Assembly: GCF_030653815.1 (NCBI RefSeq)
Contig: NZ_JAURYQ010000042.1
Location: 62,001 to 126,000, forward strand
Origin: Rhodoferax sp.
GTDB lineage: Bacteria; Pseudomonadota; Gammaproteobacteria; Burkholderiales; Burkholderiaceae_C
Direction: 5' to 3'
Length of the DNA stretch: 64,000 bases
Shown: piece after piece, positions 42,465 through 50,431 of the stretch
Layout of the letters: the number at the start of each line of letters is the position of its first letter
Position numbering within the stretch: the first letter of the stretch is position 1
Notes under the pieces: generated by a model
The model's input: the letters and a program-made list of their open reading frames with translations, nothing else
The model's database searches: none
Told to the model about the DNA's origin: nothing
Made by a program: the position numbers and the translations under genes

Positions 42465-43700
42465 TCAACTTACAATTTCAACAAAGGGCAATGGAAAAAT
42501 GAATTTAGTTCCGTTGTAGATAGTTTCTTTTTCACGTAACAGAATATCGCTTCTAAAAGCCCAAGGTAAAACCAAAAAATAATCCGGTTTCAAAGCTTTG
42601 GCTTTTTCCATTGAGATGACTGGGATTTTTGATCCTGGAGTAAACACCCCATCTTTAAATGGAGTGATATCACCTATAAACGGCAACAGGTCAGGTCCGA
42701 TACCACAGTACTGCAAGATGACATTTCCTTTGGTTGAGGCTCCGTAACCAATCACCGTTTTTCCCGACTTTTTAAGTTCTTGGAGAAGCCTTACCAAATC
42801 GAGCTTTTGTCTTTGCACATTTTCTTGAAAACTTTCAAAGGAATTTTTGGAGTAAATGTCATGGTTTTTTTCTTGCTCTATAAGCCAAGTTGCCTCCGAA
42901 GAGATCTTATCAGCAAATGGACCTGACTCATGAACAGCGGCTAACCTTATGCTTCCACCATTGACCTCATTTTGAGAAGCGTCTATGATGGTCATTCCAG
43001 CCTGCTGAAGAATATACTGAATGGCGGTCAGAGAGTAATATTCTAAATGTTCATGACATATGGTATCGTACGAATTAGTTCGCAACATTGCCGGAAGATA
43101 GCTTTGTTCAAAAACCCAGACACCATCAAAAGAAAGAACACTTGCGATAGCTTTGGCAAATTCAACAGGTTTCTCTAAATCGTAAAACATTGAAATGGAT
43201 GTCACGACTTTAGCTCTTTCAGAAGCTACAGAAAAATAGCTTTCTTTTGTAAAAAAATCGGTTACGACTTTGGCATCTTTTGGATACAAATCCAAATATT
43301 TTTTGGCCACAGGATCAATACCAATCCGATGATACATATCATCAGAATACTGATGCAAAAGAGTCCCATCATTGGAACCAATATCCAATACATAGTCACC
43401 CTTTTTTAAAGATATTTTCTCAATTGCAAAGTCGAGAATTTTCTTAAGATGTTGACTCATATAAGCGGTAAGACCTGAGCGATATCCGTAACCTTCATTG
43501 TACATCTCATCTAATGGATAAGAATGTTGTAACTGTACCAACTGACAGTTATCGCATCTTACGAGAGTCAGAGGCCCAGAAATGATATCGTCGAGATTTG
43601 CCGAACGAAAAACTCCAGAAAGCATCTGCTCACCAAGATCAAATACAGCTTCAATGTTTGAAGAACCACAAGAGCGACAGTTTTTAATACAAGTTTTCAT
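42465..43700 (-). CDS. NDP-deoxysugar C-methyltransferase (TylCIII/EvaC/NovU type)
   Basis: A 411-residue protein with the three-part plan of sugar C-methyltransferases: N-terminal zinc motif (CIKNCRSCGSSN and LVRCDNCQLVQLQ), central S-adenosylmethionine domain (YVLDIGSNDGTLLHQYSDD) and a C-terminal domain with GKTVIGYGASTKGNVILQY. The family-specific ICHEHLEYYSLTAI is present near residue 225. Homologues methylate C3 (mycarose, nogalose) or C5 of 4-keto-deoxysugars. The C3 versus C5 outcome is not decided by sequence; the 2,3-dehydratase nearby favours C3 chemistry. Confidence 0.85.
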   Translation of the reverse strand: MKTCIKNCRSCGSSNIEAVFDLGEQMLSGVFRSANLDDIISGPLTLVRCDNCQLVQLQHSYPLDEMYNEGYGYRSGLTAYMSQHLKKILDFAIEKISLKKGDYVLDIGSNDGTLLHQYSDDMYHRIGIDPVAKKYLDLYPKDAKVVTDFFTKESYFSVASERAKVVTSISMFYDLEKPVEFAKAIASVLSFDGVWVFEQSYLPAMLRTNSYDTICHEHLEYYSLTAIQYILQQAGMTIIDASQNEVNGGSIRLAAVHESGPFADKISSEATWLIEQEKNHDIYSKNSFESFQENVQRQKLDLVRLLQELKKSGKTVIGYGASTKGNVILQYCGIGPDLLPFIGDITPFKDGVFTPGSKIPVISMEKAKALKPDYFLVLPWAFRSDILLREKETIYNGTKFIFPLPFVEIVS

Positions 43701-43899
43701 AATTTGATTATTCTTTCGATTTACTTTTAAGTTAGTTTTTTAAGGAAGTCTTTAATAACGGCCGCATAAGCGAGAGTTGATCAAGAACAGTTCACCAGAC
43801 GAACCTTCGTTCCTCTGATTTACGAATTTCACAGGTCTTATGTCCATTTGCGGGCCTCTTGTACCTCCTTTTGGGCATCTGCTTACGCTGCAGGCGCAC

Positions 43900-44583
43900 T
43901 CATCCCGCAGTTCCCTGAATAATGCGTTTTCTCACCATTGACAAGTAGCTCAGCGCAAAAAGCGTGATCAGTTGCGCCATGTATTTGATCAAGCCCCGAT
44001 ACCGAATCTTGCGATATCCAAGCTGACATTTTATGACACTGAACGTGTATCCCGCTTTGGCCCAAATGCTCGCGTTGGCCTTTTTCAACTTGTCGATCAA
44101 GGCGTCTACAGTTTTCCTCTTCTTGAAATCCCGGCGCTTGCCATGCATCGTGGCAACTTGCCAGTCCACACTTGGGTGCTGCGCTTGAATCTTTTCGCGT
44201 TTAGTGATGCCGCGATAGCCGGGATCTGCAAACACAACATCCTCTTCGCCGCGCAGCAAAGCATGGGCTTGTGTGAAGCCGTCCTCATTGGCAGGAGTGC
44301 CCGTAACCGTATGAACCAAGCCGGATTCAGCGTCTGCGTCAACTTGGGCCTTGATATCGAAGTGCCAATGGTTGCCTCTATTGGTTTGGTGGATCTCTTG
44401 GGCAAGCTCATGCGTGCTTTTCTTGGTGGAGCTGTGTGCTGTAATCAAAGTAGTATCAGCAATGTGCAAATGGGAAATGGCAGGCGTCAATTTTTCGCAT
44501 GCAGATTCAAAAGGTTTGATCAAGTCAGTCAACTCAGTCCTGGGCACAACAAGATTCATATCGCCAAGAAACTCACGTTGCAT
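43900..44583 (-). pseudogene. Second IS5-family transposase, N-terminally collapsed
   Basis: A 227-residue frame still open but missing much of the IS5 N-terminal domain: after MNLVVPRTELTDLIKPF the text jumps to a degenerate region and resumes at LITAHSSTKKSTHE. The core AQVDADAESGLVHTVTGTPA, DVVFADPGYRGITKRE and YRKIRYRGLIKYMAQLITL remains. It differs clearly from the element at 40190. Probably inactive. Flanks 43701-43899 and 44584-44685 are likely remains of the same element. Confidence 0.83.
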
Positions 44584-44685
44584 GTTCTCTTAGTGACTAA
44601 TTAAAATCCGGTGGTGACGAAGGTGGCTTGTTTCAGTTATTACGATGACGATTGCAGAGCTTTCCTAGATTTTAATAACCTATTT

Positions 44686-45522
44686 TTAAAATCTTCTCAA
44701 CTCATTTAAAGCGATTTCAAAAGAAGTTGTCGTGATACCAAGAGAGTTAATTTTTGAAATATTTAGGCTTGAATCATGGGGTGGCTTTAATAGCCAATTG
44801 GAGTTGTCAACAATAGTTACTTTATTTTCTGCATGTATTATTGACGCAAGGGTTTTTAAAAAATCTATCCATTTCATTTTCCGAGGACCCGCAATATGAA
44901 AAATACCACTCTGATTATTTTCAATCAAACTTTTGATAACTTTTGGAATATCATTTATATAAACTGGATTTCGTAATATATCTGGATATCCGACTGCAAT
45001 ATCACTTTCAAAAGTATTTGTTCCAACTTTAATTTGATTATCCTTCTCATCATATCCATATAATGGTTCGATTCTGATCACGAGCGCATCTTTTAACTTT
45101 AAAACCAATTTTTCCGCTCGAATTTTTGACCTAGCATATTTGTTTGTAGAATCTGGAATATCTGTTTCAGAGTAATTTCCAATTTTTCCATTAAACACAT
45201 ATGATGATGATATAAAAATCATTTTTGCATTTATTTTTCTGCATATTTTGGCGATATTTTTTGCAGTATCATAATTTAACGTTTTACAAAGCTTTGGATC
45301 TTTTTCACACAAAAAATAGCTTGAAAGAGCAATTGTGTCAATTACAATATCCGGTTTCTCAATATTTAGAAATTCTTCAAGTCTATTTATATCTGTTGCA
45401 TCAATCTGTTTAACAAAACTATCATGTGAATTTTTACTCGCCCCGACTACCTCGAATTCATTAGAGAGATACTTCATTAGTTTACCCCCCAAAAATCCAA
45501 TTCCAAATATTGCTATTTTCAT
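44686..45522 (-). CDS. RmlD-like NAD(P)-dependent sugar 4-ketoreductase
   Basis: From ATG 45522 the protein is 278 residues; the longer reading to 45633 runs into transposase remains. SDR features: MKIAIFGIGFLGGKLMKYL (G-x-x-G-x-x-G variant), YVFNGKIGNYSETDIPD and NKYARSKIRAEKLVL (Y-x-x-x-K). GNYSETD and the position of Y-A-R-S-K follow RmlD (dTDP-4-dehydrorhamnose reductase). In this context it likely carries out the final C4 reduction of the 2,6-dideoxy-C-methyl sugar, the TylCIV-type step. Confidence 0.8.
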   Translation of the reverse strand: MKIAIFGIGFLGGKLMKYLSNEFEVVGASKNSHDSFVKQIDATDINRLEEFLNIEKPDIVIDTIALSSYFLCEKDPKLCKTLNYDTAKNIAKICRKINAKMIFISSSYVFNGKIGNYSETDIPDSTNKYARSKIRAEKLVLKLKDALVIRIEPLYGYDEKDNQIKVGTNTFESDIAVGYPDILRNPVYINDIPKVIKSLIENNQSGIFHIAGPRKMKWIDFLKTLASIIHAENKVTIVDNSNWLLKPPHDSSLNISKINSLGITTTSFEIALNELRRF

Positions 45523-45529
45523 AATTGTC

Positions 45530-45650
45530 CAAATTTTTGGCGTTCTCGCTGGAACCTTACTGCAACGGGCTGTACAGGTCGCATAAGAAGATGGCCAGCT
45601 TAAGGTCTGCGCTAAGGTTTGGTGCAGCGCCATCTCCGAGCCTTAATCGT
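45530..45650 (-). pseudogene. Possible IS30-family transposase scrap
   Basis: The reverse strand reads ADLKLAIFLCDLYSPLQ, a stop, then GSSENAKN. This fits the IS30 signature F-C-D-P-x-S-P-W-Q-R-G-S-x-E-N-x-N with several changes. Only about 30 residues remain, so the assignment is tentative. Confidence 0.45.
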
Positions 45651-45671
45651 AAGTCAAGGATTTACTTAATT

Positions 45672-46640
45672 TCATTGAGCCTTTTCAAACAATTCTTCTA
45701 TTAACCGTGCTTGATTAATATTTTGCATGTACTCATCATCTAAACCAACTTTTGAATGAACTAAATTATAAAAGTATATTAACATTTTTTTGAAATGATC
45801 ATCAGGCGAAAGTTTTATGCATTCTATCTTTCCATCAGATTCTAGAATTATTGATGGTTCGAACCCAGGTGCTGCTGTAAAAATTCTGGGGGCAGTAATT
45901 TTGCCATTACTCCCCCATATCTCGATACTATTTTGGTAGTAATTATCGAATCCAAATGTTACCTGTGAAGTAAGCTTACCATTTTTCTGCTTCAGGAAAG
46001 CACTACCCCATATATCAACATTCTTGTCTGATGAAAATTCGAGACTAGCGCTATCGACATAGATTTCACTCCCCAAGAACATTTGTGATATTTTCAAGGT
46101 GTACGCGCCCGCGTCAAGCAGTGCCCCACCACCTAGATCCTTTTGGTATCTTATATTTTCCTTGTCGCGAAATGGTGGAAAACCAAATGATGATCGTATA
46201 GATCTTAATTCCCCAATCCGGCCGCTCTCTAATAGGTTTTTGATAAATAATAGCTGGCAATGAAAGCGAAACTGAAAATTTTCAACAAGGACAACGTTTT
46301 TTTGCCTTGCCAAGTCATTGAGTTCAACAACCTCATTCAATGTGCAAGCCAATGACTTCTCCACCAATACATGAATATTTTTATTGACAGATTTTTTAAT
46401 CCAATAGTAGTGTAAACTATTGGGAAGTGGTATGTAGACTGCGTCCAAGTCCTCATCTAAAATTTGATTATATCCATTAAACGCTTTTGTCTTAAATATT
46501 TTGGCATACTCTTCAGCTTTACATGTTGATCTGCTTGCAATACCGTGGAGTTTGTATTGCTCTAGATCGTTAATTGCGGGAAGAACATATCGTTTCGCAA
46601 TATTCGCACAGCCCAATACTCCAATATTTATTTTCTTCAC
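45672..46640 (-). CDS. Gfo/Idh/MocA-family NDP-hexose 3-ketoreductase
   Basis: A 322-residue oxidoreductase: KINIGVLGCANIAKRYVLPA (NAD(P) site), AVYIPLPNSLHYYW, then HVLVEKSLACTLNEVVEL, where the family's E-K-P is E-K-S. Next to a 2,3-dehydratase it matches the TylCII/KijD10 type that reduces C3 after 2-deoxygenation. RYQKDLGGGALLDAGAYTL (G-G-G-A-L-x-D-x-G-x-Y) is the C-terminal domain hallmark. It is 7 bases from the dehydratase gene. Confidence 0.88.
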   Translation of the reverse strand: MKKINIGVLGCANIAKRYVLPAINDLEQYKLHGIASRSTCKAEEYAKIFKTKAFNGYNQILDEDLDAVYIPLPNSLHYYWIKKSVNKNIHVLVEKSLACTLNEVVELNDLARQKNVVLVENFQFRFHCQLLFIKNLLESGRIGELRSIRSSFGFPPFRDKENIRYQKDLGGGALLDAGAYTLKISQMFLGSEIYVDSASLEFSSDKNVDIWGSAFLKQKNGKLTSQVTFGFDNYYQNSIEIWGSNGKITAPRIFTAAPGFEPSIILESDGKIECIKLSPDDHFKKMLIYFYNLVHSKVGLDDEYMQNINQARLIEELFEKAQ

Positions 46641-46647
46641 TTTGTTA

Positions 46648-48051
46648 CTACTTGAACGTTATACTGGCTATTAAATTTCGAGCCTGAATATTCAAATAAT
46701 TATTATATTTAATAAATATTGCAAGTTGGCTCAAAGTCATCCATATGAAATTTTCTGGCAATTCGATAGGTATCTCGTCACCTGCTATCACAATCATGTT
46801 GCGGTTTTGTTCTTTATAAAATCTACCGCCTTCTTCTGATTGATTCGTATCTAAATATATTTTTTCGCGAGGCGCGGAAAGTAAATATTCCAAAAACGGG
46901 ATGCTGGCTTTCTGCAACCTATAGTCACCAGTAAGAGTCTGAACTGTTGGTGCGAACTCCACAATATCGTAATTCCCACATTCAAATTTTGTTTGTACTG
47001 CAAAATGCAATTTTTCATTAATTTCTTTGCAAACGAATGCACATAACCCCTCTTGGGCTGGCTCGACCATCGGCTGCGACCAACTCGCCACCTCTCTATT
47101 GCTAATTTCTACGTCTACTCCAATGATTTTGAAAAATCTATTATCAATTCTCTTTATTTCAGTATCAGTTATTTGCCAACCATTCATATCGATGAGAGGG
47201 ATTTTTACAATATCTAAACTATTTCCGCTTTTGATCTCAGTTATAAAAGTTATGATTTGCTCAATACTATTAAAACTATCTGAGGAATCTAGAGCCGACT
47301 TTAACATCCGATTTCCATTAAAGCTAAGATTTCCTAGAAAACCATAAATATCAATAATTTGCGGATCGAAAGATCCCATTGGAATTCCCGAAATTACCGT
47401 TCGAGTATCCATGTTTACAAGATTTTCGGTCTGCATGAGTGATTTAAGTTGTCCAAGCGTCAGCCAGATGTAATTCTCAAGTAGTGGTACTTCTTCATTT
47501 ACCTGAATAATGATGTTTCTATTTCTTTTTTTTAAAAATCGACCCCCCTGCTCAGACTGTAGCTGATCTAATAAAATTTGACTTTTATCTGCATTTTGAA
47601 AATAGTCAAGGTATGGTGGCTTCTTGCCACCATGTATTTGCTTATAATTGCTTCTAGTTGCTTGCAAGGTCGGTGACAATTGCACACAATTTACGTTTCC
47701 CGGTTCAATCTTTGCTTGAACTAGAAACTGCAATACTCCATTTATTTCTTTTGTTATGAATCCGAGATATCCAACTTCAGGTTGATTTATAATTGGCTGA
47801 TCCCAGGATTTTATATTCCCCATTGTTGTATTTATTCTTATTCCATCAATGGAGAAAAATTGGCCTGATTCATGTCTTAAATTTCCCAGCTTGGCATCAA
47901 GATGCCATTTCCGCAATTTAGAAAAAGGTACTTTTTGTACAGAGACATTAACGGCGTTGTTTTGTTGGTTTATCCATGATATTACTTTTCCAATATCTGT
48001 CGTATCGAGAGCACTTTTTAGAAACTTGTAATTAATTTTTGATTTGTTCAT
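46648..48051 (-). CDS. NDP-hexose 2,3-dehydratase (EvaA/TylCVI family)
   Basis: A 467-residue protein of two tandem Hexose_dehydrat repeats. Equivalent blocks are QPEVGYLGFITKEINGVLQF in the first half and PAQEGLCAFVCKEINEKLHF in the second, and the repeats share QSEQGGRF/QSEEGGRF with K-x-R-N. The family removes the C2 hydroxyl of dTDP-4-keto-6-deoxyhexose, giving a 3,4-diketo 2,6-dideoxy sugar, known mainly from actinomycete antibiotic pathways. Length matches. AT-rich. It begins the deoxysugar cassette in the direction of reading. Confidence 0.9.
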   Translation of the reverse strand: MNKSKINYKFLKSALDTTDIGKVISWINQQNNAVNVSVQKVPFSKLRKWHLDAKLGNLRHESGQFFSIDGIRINTTMGNIKSWDQPIINQPEVGYLGFITKEINGVLQFLVQAKIEPGNVNCVQLSPTLQATRSNYKQIHGGKKPPYLDYFQNADKSQILLDQLQSEQGGRFLKKRNRNIIIQVNEEVPLLENYIWLTLGQLKSLMQTENLVNMDTRTVISGIPMGSFDPQIIDIYGFLGNLSFNGNRMLKSALDSSDSFNSIEQIITFITEIKSGNSLDIVKIPLIDMNGWQITDTEIKRIDNRFFKIIGVDVEISNREVASWSQPMVEPAQEGLCAFVCKEINEKLHFAVQTKFECGNYDIVEFAPTVQTLTGDYRLQKASIPFLEYLLSAPREKIYLDTNQSEEGGRFYKEQNRNMIVIAGDEIPIELPENFIWMTLSQLAIFIKYNNYLNIQARNLIASITFK

Positions 48052-48243
48052 ATATAGCTTGCTTCGTTTTATGAAAATAATGTCTTTTTCAATTAAGGTT
48101 TAACCGGCTCGTAAGTGTCTTCAAATGTCACTGTTGGCTTCATTGAGATAGTTGCCTGACTGCACTTTGATAATTCTGGAATGCTGCTGGGGGGACTATC
48201 TTTAAGTCCCACTAAACCTTAATATCGTGATCTGAACAGCCCG

Positions 48244-48465
48244 CTAAAACCCAATAACGGCGCTGCTTTGTTTGCAAGGGATGCCTAAAGCCAACAGGCC
48301 GGCAGCTAGGGGGGCGAGGATGAGCAGGCGGAGGTTGTCAGCTACGACCTGGAGGAGGTCTAGTAGACTGATTTCGTCGTCTTCAGAAGTCATGGATTGC
48401 TGCGCTTCGCTCGCAATGACGGATTCGGGGGTTTGAGGCATAGGTTCATTCATGGGGTTTGCCAT
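48244..48465 (-). pseudogene. wzz: Truncated wzz (chain-length determinant) N-terminus
   Basis: A 73-codon frame. Residues 28-62 (EDDEISLLDLLQVVADNLRL and LILAPLAAGLLALG) match the start of Wzz-domain chain-length regulators, including the first transmembrane helix. It then runs into unrelated text and stops, so the periplasmic coiled-coil and second helix are lost. The 32-bp dispersed repeat forms part of its N-terminal codons. It overlaps the regulator gene by 20 bases. The 190 bases between it and the dehydratase gene (48052-48243) show nothing recognisable. Confidence 0.68.
48389..48420. repeat. Dispersed 32-bp repeat, copy 2 (inverted relative to copy 1)
   Basis: GTCATGGATTGCTGCGCTTC followed by GCTCGCAATGAC, the reverse complement of the unit at 22511-22542 with one substitution. 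It sits in frame within the wzz remnant, encoding VIASEAQQSM. Confidence 0.85.
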
Positions 48466-48817
48466 CCTTCAAAGCATCCTGCTTTTGCGTTTCTCGCTCT
48501 AAAAGTGCTATTTCTTCACGCAGCTTTTCATATTCAGCCATCTTGCGTTGCAGAAAGCGTTTGGTCAGCGCGGCTTTTTCAGCCATGCCAATGGGGGTGA
48601 GCAGGTAGGCATAGCCCAGTTTGTTGGGGTTTTTGCTGAAGTTGCCCATCTTGATCCAGCCTTTTTCAAGCAAGGCTTTCAGGCAAAAATTGATGCTGCT
48701 GACGTTGATGCCAACTTCTTTGGCCAGGGTCCGCTGGGTCATGCCGGGCTTGTCCTGGAGCAATTTGAGCGTCCAGAATAAGGTGTCGTCGTTGGCAGAC
48801 TGGCGGCGGGTGGGCAT
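48446..48817 (-). CDS. MarR-family EPS-associated transcriptional regulator
   Basis: A 123-residue winged-helix protein: DDTLFWTLKLLQDKPGMTQR, TLAKEVGINVSSINFCLKAL (recognition helix region), EKGWIKMGNFSKNPNKLGYA, then a coiled-coil C-terminus (MAEYEKLREEIALLERETQK). The pattern is that of the EPS-associated MarR subfamily that stands at the head of exopolysaccharide/O-antigen operons. It is the first gene of the leftward 30-kb locus and is divergent from dnaB, so it probably controls the locus. Confidence 0.88.
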   Translation of the reverse strand: MPTRRQSANDDTLFWTLKLLQDKPGMTQRTLAKEVGINVSSINFCLKALLEKGWIKMGNFSKNPNKLGYAYLLTPIGMAEKAALTKRFLQRKMAEYEKLREEIALLERETQKQDALKDGKPHE

Positions 48818-48828
48818 GTGGGATTTGG

Positions 48829-48841
48829 AATGGCTACCGCA
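48829..48841 (-). promoter_or_regulatory. ops-like hairpin element in the leader of the polysaccharide locus
   Basis: Read leftward the leader contains TGCGGTAGCCATT (48829-48841), lying 12 bases before the regulator start. The core GCGGTAGC equals eight bases of the ops/JUMPstart element (GGCGGTAGC...), at which RfaH-type factors load onto RNA polymerase, and GGCT/AGCC could pair around it. The match is short and untested. Confidence 0.35.
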
Positions 48842-49011
48842 GCCAATGCGCGCCCGGGTGAGCGTGTGACAGATTGGCCGATAGCGTGCGTTGTTTTATT
48901 TTCAAACGATTGTAGCTTCAAGAGTAGCCCCCATATTTGGCAAATTTGTTACTTTCCGTTCGCACAAGGGCGCGCTGCAGGTCGTAACATCCGGGGTCTT
49001 AAGGAAACACC

Positions 49012-50421
49012 ATGTCTGCCATTCTCTCCTCCCTGAACGACGACTTGGGCACCGACCGCCAGGTAGCCCAGTTGCGTATTCCGCCGCATTCCATCGAGGC
49101 GGAGTCCAGCGTGCTCGGGAGCTTGCTGCTCGACAACGCCGCCTGGGACCGGGTGAGCGATGTCCTGTCGGAAAACGATTTTTACCGCTTTGAGCACCGC
49201 CAGGTGTTTGCCGCCCTGAGTTTGCTGATCAACAGCGGCAAACCGGCCGATGTGATCACGGTGTATGAGCAGTTGCAGAGCTCGGGCAAGGCCGAAGAAG
49301 TGGGTGGCCTGCATTACCTCAATGCGCTGGCGCAGTACGTGCCCAGTACCGGCAACATTCGCCGTTACGCCGAGATCGTGCGCGAACGCTCCATTTTGCG
49401 CAAACTGGTTTCCACCAGCGAAGAAATTTCGGCCAACGCCTTCAACCCCAAGGGCCGCCCGGTGGCGGCGATTCTGGACGAAGCCGAACAAAAGATTTTC
49501 AATATTGGCGAGGAGGGCGCCCGCACCAAACAGGGCTTTCAGACCATGGACACGCTGGTGGTTGAGTTGCTCGACCGGGTGCAGGAAATGGCTGACAACC
49601 CCAATGACGTCACCGGTGTGCCCACCGGTTTCTATGACCTGGACCGCATGACGGCCGGCTTGCAAGGGGGTGACCTGGTGGTGCTGGCGGCGCGCCCGTC
49701 GATGGGCAAGACGGCGCTGGCCATCAATATTGCCGAGCATGTGGCGCTCAATGAAGGCTTGCCGGTGGCCGTGTTTTCGATGGAAATGGGCGCGGCGCAA
49801 CTGGCCGTGCGTATTGTGGGCTCCATTGGGCGCATTGACCAGGGTCATTTGCGAACCGGCAAGTTGACCGATGATGAATGGCCGCGCCTGTCGGAAGCCA
49901 TCGAAAAGCTGCGCACCATTTCCCTGCACATCGACGAGACGGCTGGCCTGACGTCGAGCGAGTTGCGCGCCAATGCACGCAGGTTGTCACGCCAATGCGG
50001 GCAGTTGGGCCTGATTGTGGTGGACTACCTGCAACTGATGAGCGGCTCCAACGGCAGTGACGGCGAAAACCGTGCGACCGAGCTGGGTGAGATTTCCCGT
50101 GGCTTGAAGATGCTGGCCAAGGAACTGAAATGCCCGGTGATTGCCTTGTCGCAGCTGAACCGAAGCGTGGAACAGCGCCCGGACAAGCGCCCCATGATGA
50201 GCGACTTGCGTGAGTCGGGCGCCATTGAGCAGGACGCCGACATCATCATGTTCATTTACCGCGACGAGTACTACACCAAGGATGCCTGCAAGGAACCCGG
50301 CGTGGCCGAGGTCATCATTGCCAAGCAGCGTAACGGCCCCACCGGGGTCGTCAAGCTGACTTTCCTGAACAAGATCACCAAATTCGAGTCGATGGCCAGT
50401 GGGGCGAGTGGGGACTTCTGA
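49012..50421 (+). CDS. dnaB: Replicative DNA helicase DnaB
   Basis: A 469-residue hexameric helicase of normal length. The N-terminal primase-interaction domain starts at QLRIPPHSIEAESSVLGSLL. The RecA-like domain has Walker A VLAARPSMGKTALAINIAEH, Walker B LIVVDYLQLMSG and the arginine-finger region of family 4 helicases (LSQLNRSVEQRPDKRPMMSD). It unwinds DNA ahead of DNA polymerase III. An AAGGAAAC ribosome-binding site precedes the ATG. Not part of a phage: no neighbouring phage genes. Confidence 0.97.
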   Translation: MSAILSSLNDDLGTDRQVAQLRIPPHSIEAESSVLGSLLLDNAAWDRVSDVLSENDFYRFEHRQVFAALSLLINSGKPADVITVYEQLQSSGKAEEVGGLHYLNALAQYVPSTGNIRRYAEIVRERSILRKLVSTSEEISANAFNPKGRPVAAILDEAEQKIFNIGEEGARTKQGFQTMDTLVVELLDRVQEMADNPNDVTGVPTGFYDLDRMTAGLQGGDLVVLAARPSMGKTALAINIAEHVALNEGLPVAVFSMEMGAAQLAVRIVGSIGRIDQGHLRTGKLTDDEWPRLSEAIEKLRTISLHIDETAGLTSSELRANARRLSRQCGQLGLIVVDYLQLMSGSNGSDGENRATELGEISRGLKMLAKELKCPVIALSQLNRSVEQRPDKRPMMSDLRESGAIEQDADIIMFIYRDEYYTKDACKEPGVAEVIIAKQRNGPTGVVKLTFLNKITKFESMASGASGDF

Positions 50422-50431
50422 CCCCAACTAA

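Noticed and set aside
49012-50421. dnaB as a sign of prophage
   Set aside because: Full-length host-type DnaB with ordinary housekeeping neighbours and no phage genes.
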